Source: an uncultured Alphaproteobacteria bacterium (lineage in GTDB: Bacteria > Pseudomonadota > Alphaproteobacteria > Rhizobiales > Aestuariivirgaceae). From it: DNA of 64,000 nt. Made by a program: the position numbers and the translations under genes. Under the pieces are notes generated by a model, which made no database searches, was not told the origin of the DNA, and saw nothing but the letters and a program-made list of their open reading frames with translations. The stretch spans positions 34,985 through 98,984 of the forward strand of contig CAMFKI010000012.1 of the NCBI GenBank assembly GCA_945957365.1, read 5' to 3'. Numbering within the stretch: the first letter of the stretch is position 1; every line of letters starts with the position of its first letter. Below, one piece after another: positions 43,385 through 50,741 of this stretch.

Positions 43385-44700
43385 GCCGCCGCCTTTCGAT
43401 TTTTCGTGGCGACGGTTCCCACCTCGGTCACCATCTCTGCCATTCCCTTGTCACGGAAGCGGATCTTCAGGCCGTCGGCTCCGACCTCAACCCGCTCGAT
43501 CAGCAACTGGACGATGCGTGCCTGCTCGGCTGGAAAGAGCTGCGCCCAGAGCGGATCCAGGGTCGTCAGGGCGTCGCGAACCTCCGCCTCGCTGATATCC
43601 CCCTGTTCAGACCGTGCCGCCTTCCAAGTGGCGACAACTACCTCGGGCGCCCGCAGCATGGTTCGAAGCTGCTCAATGACTGTGGCTTCGATCTCCGCCG
43701 CGGGCACTCGTGGCACCGGGCAAGCACCCGCCCCATGTTTCAGCACTGTCTGGCTGACATAGTAGCGGTAAAGTCGGTCGCCTTTGCGAGTGTGCGTCGG
43801 AGAGAAGGCGGCGCCGTCCTCACCATAGAGCAATCCCTTGAGTAGGGCGGGGGTTTCGGTACGGGTGTTATTGGCGCGGATGCGTGGGCTCTCCTGCAGG
43901 ATGGAATGTACCTGGTCCCAGGTCTTCTGGTCGATCAGCCGCTGGTGCTCCCCGGCGTACCCAGTGCCCTTGTGGACCGCCTCGCCGATGTAGGCCCGGT
44001 TGTTAAGCATCCGGTACAGGAAGTTCTTGCTCATGGGATTGCCGCGCGGGGTGCGGATCCCTTTCTTTGCTACCTCCTGCGCAAGCTTCGTGGCTGAGCC
44101 AATCTCGAGGAAACGCGCGAATATCCACTTCACGTTCCGGGCTTCGTCCTCATCGATTACCAGCTTCCGGTCCTTCGGCTTGTAGCCGTAGGGCGGGGTG
44201 CCTCCCATGAAGATGCCCTTCATCCGGCTGGCCTTGACCTTGTCCCGGATACGCTCTGCCGTCACTTCCCGCTCGAACTGGGCGAAGGACAGAAGTATGT
44301 TGAGCGTCAGACGCCCCATGGATGTTGTGGTATTGAAGCTCTGGGTGACGCTGACGAAGGTCACGTTGTTGCGGTCGAACACCTCCACCAGCTTCGAGAA
44401 GTCCATCAGGGAGCGCGACAGGCGGTCGATCTTGTAGACCACGACAACATCGACGAGGCCGTCCTCAATGTCGGACAGGAGCCGCTGCAGGGCAGGACGC
44501 TCCAGCGTGCCACCGGAGATGCCGCCATCATCATATTGGTCGCGGATCAGAACCCAGCCCTCGGATCGCTGGCTCGCGATGTAGGCTTCGCAGGCCTCGC
44601 GCTGGGCGTCGAGGCTGTTGAACTCCTGCTCAAGGCCCTCCTCGGAGGACTTGCGCGTATACACCGCGCAGCGCAGTTTTCGGGCGGTAGGCTTGTTCAT
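43381..44700 (-). CDS. large serine recombinase (site-specific integrase)
   Basis: A 439-residue recombinase. The catalytic domain starts 'LRCAVYTRKSSEEGLEQEFNSLDAQREAC', with the nucleophilic Ser in 'YTRKSS', then 'DDGGISGGTLERPALQRLL', 'VVVYKIDRLSRSLMDF'. The recombinase domain has 'GGTPPYGYKPKDRKLVIDEDEARNVKWIF', and a zinc-ribbon-like region about 300-340 includes a reduced 'LLYGEDGAAFSPTH...YYVSQ' stretch. The start at 44700 has GGGAGG 6 nt upstream. It should integrate/excise the element whose replication genes lie to the right. Its operon is preceded by a bipartite element shared with the replication operon. Confidence 0.94.
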   Translation of the reverse strand: MNKPTARKLRCAVYTRKSSEEGLEQEFNSLDAQREACEAYIASQRSEGWVLIRDQYDDGGISGGTLERPALQRLLSDIEDGLVDVVVVYKIDRLSRSLMDFSKLVEVFDRNNVTFVSVTQSFNTTTSMGRLTLNILLSFAQFEREVTAERIRDKVKASRMKGIFMGGTPPYGYKPKDRKLVIDEDEARNVKWIFARFLEIGSATKLAQEVAKKGIRTPRGNPMSKNFLYRMLNNRAYIGEAVHKGTGYAGEHQRLIDQKTWDQVHSILQESPRIRANNTRTETPALLKGLLYGEDGAAFSPTHTRKGDRLYRYYVSQTVLKHGAGACPVPRVPAAEIEATVIEQLRTMLRAPEVVVATWKAARSEQGDISEAEVRDALTTLDPLWAQLFPAEQARIVQLLIERVEVGADGLKIRFRDKGMAEMVTEVGTVATKNRKAAA

Positions 44701-45140
44701 GCGCGCCTCCCGGATTTCAAGCCGAAAAAGATTGGGCCGTTCCACTGTGTACCGGTAATGGCGCGCGCAATGGCCGAGAGTGACTTGTAGGGTCGGCCTT
44801 GGTACTCGAAGTCATCGTCCCGCACCGTGACGCAATGCTCGACGCCCTGGTAGTCCCGGATCAGGCGGGTGCCGGACACGGGTCGGTCGTTGGCGGGCCG
44901 TTTGCGGACGACCACTCGGCCGCCATCCAGTTCCTCGCCCAACTTCTCCAGCCGCCGCACCGTCTCTGGCTTCAGTCCGCCGTAGGCCAGTTCTTGGATC
45001 CGGTAGGCAAGGCGGCTCTCGATGTACTGCCTGTTGAACGGCGGCGGCTCGCTGTCGAACAGTTGCCGCCATTGCTCCCTAAGCTTGGGCGTGGGGGTTG
45101 TTTTCAGGGCGGTGAGCCGCGCCAGTACCTTGTCCGTCAT
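44697..45140 (-). CDS. DUF2924 family protein
   Basis: A 147-residue protein matching DUF2924: 'LREQWRQLFDSEPPPFNRQYIESRLAYRIQELAYGGL', 'GTRLIRDYQGVEHCVTVRDDDFEYQGRPYKSLSAIARAITGTQWNGPIFFGL'. The C-terminal domain is the RAMA-like 'WNGPxFFGL' module thought to bind DNA. DUF2924 genes almost always lie beside large serine recombinases, overlapping here by ATGA. A role in recombination control is inferred. Confidence 0.92.
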   Translation of the reverse strand: MTDKVLARLTALKTTPTPKLREQWRQLFDSEPPPFNRQYIESRLAYRIQELAYGGLKPETVRRLEKLGEELDGGRVVVRKRPANDRPVSGTRLIRDYQGVEHCVTVRDDDFEYQGRPYKSLSAIARAITGTQWNGPIFFGLKSGRRA

Positions 45141-45337
45141 CGTGTTGTGCTCCTTGAGTTGCGGGTTGCATGACCGCTCTTTGGAGCCGCGCAGTCGACG
45201 GAACTCTCTCCGCCGTCTGCAGATAAAGGACTGGACTTGCTGGCCTTCATGCGGATGAGGCCGGCTGCCAAGAGGCGGCCGAGTTCATCGAGCCGCTCGG
45301 CAGGGGACAATCGCGCTGGATCAAGAGGAGTGCTCAT
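45137..45337 (-). CDS. small protein, first gene of the recombinase operon
   Basis: A 66-residue frame starting at the ATG at 45337, opening 'MSTPLDPARLSPAERLDELGRLLAAGLIRMKASK', a helical segment typical of small proteins preceding DUF2924 genes. It overlaps DUF2924 by ATGA. No ordinary ribosome binding site is present: the start codon abuts the TATAGAGGT motif, so translation may be from a leaderless or near-leaderless transcript. Confidence 0.75.
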   Translation of the reverse strand: MSTPLDPARLSPAERLDELGRLLAAGLIRMKASKSSPLSADGGESSVDCAAPKSGHATRNSRSTTR

Positions 45338-45382
45338 ACCTCTATAGTAGGGGGGGGGAGCCGCCGATTTTCCCGAGAGGTC
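45337..45382 (-). promoter_or_regulatory. bipartite promoter-like element P1 (recombinase operon)
   Basis: Reading the minus strand: GACCTC (45377-45382), GGGAAAA (45368-45374), 17-bp spacer including a C run, then CTACTATAGAGGTA (45337-45350), whose last A is the A of the first ATG of the recombinase operon. The same two blocks recur at 47340-47384 and 47434-47478 with 16-bp spacers. Confidence 0.8.
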
Positions 45383-45511
45383 CGGATGCCAGGCGGTTGC
45401 AAGTCCCTGCAAGGAATGCCGGACCCGTTCATTATCAACAGCCTGTCCACACGCCGGCGTGCGGAATTGCGCGTGGGCAAAAATACCTCTGGACAGGAAA
45501 CTGCGCGTATG

Positions 45512-45526
45512 GAACAAATAGCGAAC
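45512..45526. promoter_or_regulatory. LexA (SOS) box GAAC-N7-GAAC
   Basis: GAAC (45512-45515), AAATAGC, GAAC (45523-45526): a perfect direct-repeat SOS box of the alphaproteobacterial type. It lies 25 bp before the IrrE-like gene start, where a promoter is expected. A separate palindrome CACGCCGGCGTG lies at 45450-45461. Confidence 0.75.
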
Positions 45527-45550
45527 AAACTGATGTAGAGGATGCGTTCA

Positions 45551-46303
45551 ATGTCCCGGATCACCGCCAGCTTCCGCCATTTTGCCCTGACCTACGAGCC
45601 CGTCCAGCTCTCGAACCGCGAGATCTGGGGCGTGGCGCATCAGGTCCGCAACCAGCTCCTGGACAGTCCCCTCGACCGGCGGCTCGATCTTTCGGCAGTG
45701 GAGGAGAAGGCGGCGCGCTTCGAGGTGAACGGCATCCGCTACGGTGTGCTCTGGGATTTCGAGCATGACGTTCGCAACGCGGCGGACAGGCAAGTCATGG
45801 GCGTCACCGAGTACCATGACGCAACGCCGCTGCATGTCCTGGTGTCGATTAATGGCCCCCGGCTCAAGGAATCCGAAACCCTGCTGAGGTCGACGGTCGC
45901 GCACGAGCTCGGCCACGTGGTGTTCGATGCCCCGGGCTGGCTCGCAGTGCGGGGTGACGCCTTCGTGCAGGCATCCTCGGAATTCAATCCCGGCCCTGCC
46001 GCCAAGTGGGATCCGAAGGAAGTGCGGGCCAACGAGTTCATGGGGGCGCTTCTGGCGCCCGCGCCCTTGATGCGGGTCGACTGGCTTCGTCTTGTGAAGC
46101 GCAATCGATTGCCGCTGTCAGCCAAGCCCTCGCAGGTGATCACCGGGGCTCCCGCCATCGACGGTGCGGCACTCGACCCCGAAGCCGCCATGGAGCTGAT
46201 GTATGGGCTGGGCGAACTCTACGGCGTCTCGAGCGACTTCATCCGCGTGCGGCTTGCGCGCTATGACCTGCTGCGAACCCCGCGGCCGGTTTCAATTCAC
46301 TAA
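45551..46303 (+). CDS. ImmA/IrrE-family metallopeptidase
   Basis: A 250-residue protein with zinc motif 'STVAHELGHVVFDAPGW' (HELGH) near residue 118 and downstream Glu in 'KEVRANEFMGALLAPAPLMRV', the pattern of ImmA/IrrE peptidases. The N-terminal strand 'GVTEYHDATPLHVLVSIN' precedes it. GAGG lies 9 nt before the ATG at 45551; one at 45542 is too close. Such proteases cleave XRE-type repressors on DNA damage (as ImmA-ImmR in ICEBs1). The next gene is an XRE protein. The SOS box lies just upstream. Confidence 0.9.
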   Translation: MSRITASFRHFALTYEPVQLSNREIWGVAHQVRNQLLDSPLDRRLDLSAVEEKAARFEVNGIRYGVLWDFEHDVRNAADRQVMGVTEYHDATPLHVLVSINGPRLKESETLLRSTVAHELGHVVFDAPGWLAVRGDAFVQASSEFNPGPAAKWDPKEVRANEFMGALLAPAPLMRVDWLRLVKRNRLPLSAKPSQVITGAPAIDGAALDPEAAMELMYGLGELYGVSSDFIRVRLARYDLLRTPRPVSIH

Positions 46304-46325
46304 GAACAATCCTGGAGGACTGACC

Positions 46326-46604
46326 ATGGCCTTTGGACAGTGGATCCGCGCCAAGCGCGAAGAAGCCAATATCATGTTGATCGACTTTGCCCGCGATATC
46401 AACATCTCTCCGGCCTACTGGTCGCGGATCGAGCGGGGCCTCGAGAAGGCGCCGAAGGATCAGCTGATCATCTCGGCCTGCGAGAGGCTGGGGCTCGGCA
46501 CGGACCGGGCCTTCATCGAGGCGCAGCGACTGCCGCCCGACATGCAGGAGGATATCTCCGTCGCCGTGTCGGTGTACCGGCAGTTCAAGGCGCATACGAA
46601 CTGA
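46326..46604 (+). CDS. XRE-family repressor, candidate substrate of the ImmA/IrrE-like protease
   Basis: A 92-residue protein whose first 60 residues are a compact HTH: 'GQWIRAKREEANIMLIDFARDINISPAYWSRIERGLEKAPKDQLIISACERLGLGTDRAF'. It ends with a helix 'PPDMQEDISVAVSVYRQFKA'. CTGGAGGA precedes the ATG. It lies 22 bp after the protease gene. The family layout suggests a repressor of the recombinase and/or sigma genes; its operators are not assigned. Confidence 0.9.
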   Translation: MAFGQWIRAKREEANIMLIDFARDINISPAYWSRIERGLEKAPKDQLIISACERLGLGTDRAFIEAQRLPPDMQEDISVAVSVYRQFKAHTN

Positions 46605-46729
46605 TCCGCTGAGTTTCCTGCAGTTCCGACGATTTTGACGCCGCCCTCCGGCGATCGATGGCAGGCGTGTCTTTTCACGTTTGCGCGTTTGCGCACTCAC
46701 ACAATCACTATCTGACCCGGGAGGCTGCC

Positions 46730-47341
46730 TTGACAAATACCGCGACGAAACACCAGGTGGTCCGACAGGACATCAGCCGGCGCGACCTCGAGGTCATCAT
46801 GTCGACGGCGGCGTCTTACTCCAGGAAGCTGTCGCGCTCCCTGAAGCTCTCCCGGACCGAGGAGGAAGATGTCGAGCAGGATATCCTGGTGGTCCTGCTC
46901 GAGCGCTGGCATTACTTCGACGGCGCACTCGGCAGCAACATCGGCTTCGCCATTCGCGTCGCCCGTCAGGCGATACACGCCATTGCTCAGCGCATCGTCG
47001 CGGACCGGAGCATCGAAGCCCTGGGTTTAGATCAACTGCAGGATGTTGACGATCTCTCATCAGAAGTGGAAGCCCTGACCCTCGCCGATATGCTGGCGGA
47101 TGATGCAGCCCCAACCGAAGCAATGATCGTGCATGCGATTTCCGTTGGACGCTTCTTCTCGCTGCAGCCCGAGGATTACGCCCTGGTGGCGCGTGCCATC
47201 CGCGAGCAGGATGGCGATCTCGCTGAAGCACAGCGTCTCACGGGACTTTCCTCAAGCGAATTCTATCGCCGCCTGCGCGAACTCCGCTACCGCCTGGTCT
47301 GTCTCGAACTGGCACCGCGGGACTGGCTCACCCGCCCATGA
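46730..47341 (+). CDS. sigma-factor-like protein (ECF-type region 2 and 4)
   Basis: TTG start at 46730 with GGGAGG 5 nt before it; 203 residues. About residues 32-87 match sigma region 2: 'SYSRKLSRSLKLSRTEEEDVEQDILVVLLERWHYFD...IGFAIRVARQAIHAIAQR', the 'D(V/L)xQDxxxxLxxxxxxFD...xxxxRxARxxxxxxxR' pattern. The C-terminal 'LQPEDYALVARAIREQDGDLAEAQRLTGLSSSEFYRRLRELRYRL' is a plausible region 4 helix-turn-helix. Two copies of a bipartite promoter-like element begin at its stop codon. It probably directs transcription of the element's own operons; a DNA-binding, non-sigma role is the alternative. Confidence 0.72.
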   Translation: MTNTATKHQVVRQDISRRDLEVIMSTAASYSRKLSRSLKLSRTEEEDVEQDILVVLLERWHYFDGALGSNIGFAIRVARQAIHAIAQRIVADRSIEALGLDQLQDVDDLSSEVEALTLADMLADDAAPTEAMIVHAISVGRFFSLQPEDYALVARAIREQDGDLAEAQRLTGLSSSEFYRRLRELRYRLVCLELAPRDWLTRP

Positions 47342-47384
47342 CCTCCCGGGAAAATCCCGTCCCTCGATCCCTATTATAGAGGTA
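47340..47384 (+). promoter_or_regulatory. bipartite promoter-like element P2
   Basis: GACCTCCCGGGAAAA (47340-47354), 16 bp, CTATTATAGAGGTA (47371-47384). It begins inside the stop codon of the sigma-like gene and points right, toward the replication operon. Confidence 0.8.
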
Positions 47385-47433
47385 GGGAGAGCGTTTCCGT
47401 CAGGACGGCCTTCCCTCGTGATGGACCCGCAGT

Positions 47434-47478
47434 GACCTCCTGGGAAAACGCGACGGTCCGATCGCTACTATAGAGGTA
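47434..47478 (+). promoter_or_regulatory. bipartite promoter-like element P3
   Basis: GACCTCCTGGGAAAA (47434-47448), 16 bp, CTACTATAGAGGTA (47465-47478). Same internal spacing as P2, 94 bp further on; about 100 bp before the first gene of the replication operon. Confidence 0.8.
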
Positions 47479-47576
47479 GAGAGGACATTCGGGCGCACGG
47501 CCCCGGGCCTCCCTCCGACATCAACGGTTCACAACGGCTGCAAACACATTGCGGCCGAACGAGAAAGGTTTGCCCG

Positions 47577-47942
47577 ATGCTTGCCCGCCCTGATCCCGTC
47601 CCCGGGGAACTCGCCCTGTTTGCCATCCCCCTTGATGAGAACGGCTTCGTTGACTGGCTGATCGATGCGAAGCCTGGCGACACGCTGGTCTATTACCGGG
47701 GTCATCTCTCGCATGACCGGATGCCCTCGACCAAGGTTCTCGACGATCTCCGCCGCCGCAGGCTGGCGGACGTCGCCAACCGCGTGCTCGCCGCGGAAGC
47801 CCAGGGCCTGGTGATGCCGGTGCAGCGCCGCGTGGGCCGGAACGAGTGGCTTTATCTCGCCATCCGCACGCAAGGGGCGCTTCGCCCCACCCACAACCAC
47901 AAGCCCTCCGCTTCTTCCGTACGGAGCCTTGCCCATGTCTGA
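47577..47942 (+). CDS. phage-type hypothetical protein, first gene of the replication operon
   Basis: A 121-residue protein with GAAAGG 8 nt before the ATG. It contains 'FVDWLIDAKPGDTLVYYRGHLSHDRM' and a winged-helix-like 'LDDLRRRRLADVANRVLAAEAQGLVMPVQRRVGRNEWLYLAIR'. This points to a small DNA-binding protein, but I cannot name the family. The next gene starts within its last codons. Confidence 0.78.
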   Translation: MLARPDPVPGELALFAIPLDENGFVDWLIDAKPGDTLVYYRGHLSHDRMPSTKVLDDLRRRRLADVANRVLAAEAQGLVMPVQRRVGRNEWLYLAIRTQGALRPTHNHKPSASSVRSLAHV

Positions 47943-48426
47943 TGTATCCCATGCACTTTCCGGCTTTGCCGGCATCGACGCCATGAGCGTGGGCGAACTT
48001 GCGGTCCTGCCTGCGGCCACGCTTGCAAGCCTGAAGGCGCAGGTCGAGCAGATCTACGAAGACGCCCACCGTCTCGACGACAAGCTCGATGCCGCGCTCG
48101 ACTACCGCTATGGCCCCCGCGCGCACCAGGCGCGCGCCGCTCAAGCCAAGGACACGGGCACCGTCCGCTTCGAGGACAATGGATTCATCGTCGTTGCCGA
48201 CCTGCCGAAGCGAGTAAAGTGGGACCAGCAGCGGCTGAAGGAACTGGTTGAACTGATCCGGTCCGGCTGGGGCGAGAACCCGGCCGACTATGTGAAGGTG
48301 AAGTTCGAGGTCTCCGAGCGCGCCTACGACTCCTGGCCGCCGCGGCTCAAGGAATTGTTCACGCCGGCCCGCACCGTCGAGACGGGCAAGCCTGCCTATG
48401 AGCTCATTCCGCCGAAGAGTTTCTGA
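47935..48426 (+). CDS. phage-type hypothetical protein
   Basis: A 163-residue protein. ATG at 47935 has GGAG 8 nt upstream and overlaps the previous gene. A helical N-terminus ('LAVLPAATLASLKAQVEQIYEDAHRLDDKLDAALDYRYG') precedes 'VVADLPKRVKWDQQRLKELVELIRSGWGENPADYVKVKFEVSERAYDSWPP', seen in DNA-processing phage proteins of rhizobial prophages. No function known; position suggests a replication accessory role. Confidence 0.78.
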   Translation: MSDVSHALSGFAGIDAMSVGELAVLPAATLASLKAQVEQIYEDAHRLDDKLDAALDYRYGPRAHQARAAQAKDTGTVRFEDNGFIVVADLPKRVKWDQQRLKELVELIRSGWGENPADYVKVKFEVSERAYDSWPPRLKELFTPARTVETGKPAYELIPPKSF

Positions 48427-48531
48427 ACAAGGTGGCGGGGTGGTCCCGTGCCGCAAGGGCGGGCAGGGCTGTCCTTCGGCGCCCGGTCAACGCCCCGCCA
48501 TCTTCCACCTGTCAGGCAGAGGAGAACCATC

Positions 48532-49401
48532 ATGCCGCTCAAAATCGTGACAGCCGAGGAACGGCTGTCGGAAGCCAACCTCAAGACCTCCTGCGCCATC
48601 TTCGGGCCGCCTGGGGTCGGCAAGACGCACCTGCTGAAAACACTTCCCGCCGACAAGACCGTCTGTTTCGATCTCGAGGCGGGCCTCAAGTCGGTGCAGG
48701 ACTGGCAGGGCGCCAGCATTCCGGTGCGTGACTTCGAGAGCTTTCGTAAGCTCGCCGTGCTGGTTGGCGGCCCCGATCCCGCGGCCCATCCGGAGTCCTA
48801 CTACGGCCAAGCCTATCATAACACTGTGCGCGCCGAATATCGCGACACCGGCCTCGAGGAATTCCTGGCATCGAAGCCGATCCTGTTCATCGACTCGATC
48901 ACCGAACTCACCCGGCAGGCCATGGCCTATTCGAAGCAGCAGCCGGAGGCCATCTCCGACCGCACGGGGAAGCCGGACGTGCGCGGCGCCTATGGTCTCC
49001 TCGGGCGCGAAGTCATTCAGGCGCTGAAGCACTTCCAGCATGCGCCCGGCAAGACGGTGATCTTCGTCGGCGTCCTCGAGAAGATCGTCGACGACTTCAA
49101 CCAGCCGAGCTGGCAGCCGCAGATGGAGGGGTCCAAGGCCTCGCGCGAACTTCCCGGCATCGTCGACCAGGTCATGTCGCTGCACCTGTTCTCGGAGAAG
49201 GAGGATGGCAGCTACGCCCTTGACGAAAAATCCTCTCTCCGCCGCCTCGTCTGCCAGGCCGGAAACCCCTTCGGCCTGCCGGCGAAGGACCGCTCGGGAC
49301 GCCTCGGCGTCACCGAACCTCCCGATCTCGGGGCCGTGCTCGCAAGGATCAACGGCGCTACCACGGCCGCAACTCCCGCCCCCATAAATCCCACCGCGTG
49401 A
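48532..49401 (+). CDS. phage RecA-like/AAA ATPase (AAA_24 type)
   Basis: A 289-residue P-loop protein: Walker A 'AIFGPPGVGKTHLL', Walker B-like 'KPILFIDSITELTRQAM', and sensor region 'KTVIFVGVLEKIVDD'. This is the phage nucleotide-binding family that loads or coordinates replication/recombination proteins. The start at 48532 follows GGAGAA. The ssDNA-binding-like gene lies 28 bp on, as in many phage recombination modules. Confidence 0.87.
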   Translation: MPLKIVTAEERLSEANLKTSCAIFGPPGVGKTHLLKTLPADKTVCFDLEAGLKSVQDWQGASIPVRDFESFRKLAVLVGGPDPAAHPESYYGQAYHNTVRAEYRDTGLEEFLASKPILFIDSITELTRQAMAYSKQQPEAISDRTGKPDVRGAYGLLGREVIQALKHFQHAPGKTVIFVGVLEKIVDDFNQPSWQPQMEGSKASRELPGIVDQVMSLHLFSEKEDGSYALDEKSSLRRLVCQAGNPFGLPAKDRSGRLGVTEPPDLGAVLARINGATTAATPAPINPTA

Positions 49402-49429
49402 AGCAACCTTCAACACAAGGAGATGACCC

Positions 49430-50125
49430 ATGTTTGACTTCAACGATGCCCAGCAGCAGATGTCGCCCCAGGGCGAACTCATTCCGGACGGCGTGTTCTC
49501 GCGCTTGAAGCTCACCATCCGCCCCGGCGGCACCAACGGTGCGGTGCCGATGGACGCGAAACTTCTCAAGTCCTCCGACAAGAGCGACGCCTTGATGCTC
49601 AATTGCGAATTGACGCTGATGGACGGACCCCATGCGCGGCGCAAGTTCTGGCAGAACTTCACGGTTGCCGGCGGAAAGCGCGACGAGAAGGGCGAGTCCA
49701 TCGGCTGGAACATCTCCAAGTCCTCGTTCCGGGCCATGATCGATTCGGCCGTTGGGCTCGATCCCAAGGACGAGAGTCCGGCGGCCCGCGACAAGCGCAA
49801 GCTCGAGGGATTGCGCCAGCTCGACGGCATCGTCTTTGCGGCGCGCATCATGGTGGAGCCCAGGAACGACGGTAAACCCGGGGGTAACAACCGCATCGCC
49901 AACATCGTGCTGCCTGGCGAGCCGGAATATGCGCGCGTCATGGCAGGCCAGCCCGTTCCGCCGGATCCCGTCAACGCCCAGCCCAGGAAACCGCCCGCCG
50001 GCGCGGCAGCGGTGGCGCCAGCCTGGTCGCAGCAGGGCTCCGCGCCGCAGCACGCCGTCGAGGGACCAGGCGGCGTGCCTGCCACAGCGCCTGCAAGCTC
50101 CTCTCCGCAGTGGCTCAACAGCTGA
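49430..50125 (+). CDS. DUF669-like single-strand DNA-binding protein
   Basis: A 231-residue protein beginning 'MFDFNDAQQQMSPQGELIPDGVF', with an OB-fold-like core ('ALMLNCELTLMDGPHARRKFWQNFTVAG') and a flexible Pro/Ala/Gln-rich tail ending '...QWLNS', an acid-poor but SSB-like disordered tail. AAGGAG lies 8 nt before the ATG. Pairing with the preceding ATPase supports a recombination/replication ssDNA-binding role. The family assignment is by pattern. Confidence 0.72.
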   Translation: MFDFNDAQQQMSPQGELIPDGVFSRLKLTIRPGGTNGAVPMDAKLLKSSDKSDALMLNCELTLMDGPHARRKFWQNFTVAGGKRDEKGESIGWNISKSSFRAMIDSAVGLDPKDESPAARDKRKLEGLRQLDGIVFAARIMVEPRNDGKPGGNNRIANIVLPGEPEYARVMAGQPVPPDPVNAQPRKPPAGAAAVAPAWSQQGSAPQHAVEGPGGVPATAPASSSPQWLNS

Positions 50126-50129
50126 GACG

Positions 50130-50360
50130 GTGACGGAGGACGAGTGGCAGGCCCACGTGACGCGTGAAGCGGCAAGGGAGATCGGCGCATGGCTCGAGGC
50201 AAGAGGACGGCTGGACCAGCCCATTCGCAGCCTCACCCTGCGCGATCTCGAGGCCCTCGCGCAAAACGCCATCACGCGCTTCATCGTGCTGGCCTCGCGG
50301 AGGGTCGCGGAGGCACCGGACAGCAGCAGCGATCTCCGCCGGTTCCTGATGAGCGGATGA
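50130..50360 (+). CDS. small phage protein
   Basis: A 76-residue helical protein from GTG at 50130 ('VTEDEWQAHVTREAAREIGAWLEARG'), 4 bp after the preceding gene and overlapping the next by ATGA. It has no recognised domain. The codon pattern and coupling support it as real. Confidence 0.7.
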   Translation: MTEDEWQAHVTREAAREIGAWLEARGRLDQPIRSLTLRDLEALAQNAITRFIVLASRRVAEAPDSSSDLRRFLMSG

Positions 50361-50725
50361 TCCTCTGCGCCATCTGCAACCGCGAGGCGCGGGGCTTTGG
50401 CTTCTGTCTCGCCCTGCGCTTCGACCTCCACCCCCACCACCACTTCTGTTCCATGCGCTGCCTCGAGCGCGGGGAAGCGATTGCCAGGGAGGCGAATGGC
50501 GTGATCGACAAGACGACCCGCGAAACACAGGCCCTGATGGACGCCCGCCGGCCCTTCGCCGAGGCGCTGACGGAACTGGGCCTCATGCCGGTGTTCCATG
50601 ACCGCAAGCCTGAGGACATCGCGCAGATCATCGAGGCCGTGGTGACGGGCTACGTCGACAGCATGCTCCGGCAGGCGGGCGTGCCCGAGCGCGCCGGCAC
50701 ATTCAACGACCCCATTCCCTTCTAG
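50357..50725 (+). CDS. DUF6511-like phage protein with Cys motifs
   Basis: A 122-residue protein with 'CAICNREARGFGFC' and 'HHHFCSMRCLERGEAIA', two CxxC-type pairs that could bind zinc, followed by helices. This layout matches DUF6511 proteins of alphaproteobacterial prophages. ATGA-coupled to the gene before it. Confidence 0.78.
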   Translation: MILCAICNREARGFGFCLALRFDLHPHHHFCSMRCLERGEAIAREANGVIDKTTRETQALMDARRPFAEALTELGLMPVFHDRKPEDIAQIIEAVVTGYVDSMLRQAGVPERAGTFNDPIPF

Positions 50726-50741
50726 CTCAGGGTACACTTCC

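Noticed and set aside
45412..45461. CACGCCGGCGTG palindrome as a main operator
   Set aside because: Perfect but GC-only and single; no second copy seen, so no function is assigned.
47339..47484. Tandem repeat as a simple duplication of junk
   Set aside because: The third copy before the recombinase operon shares the same blocks despite a different spacer, which argues for a functional element.
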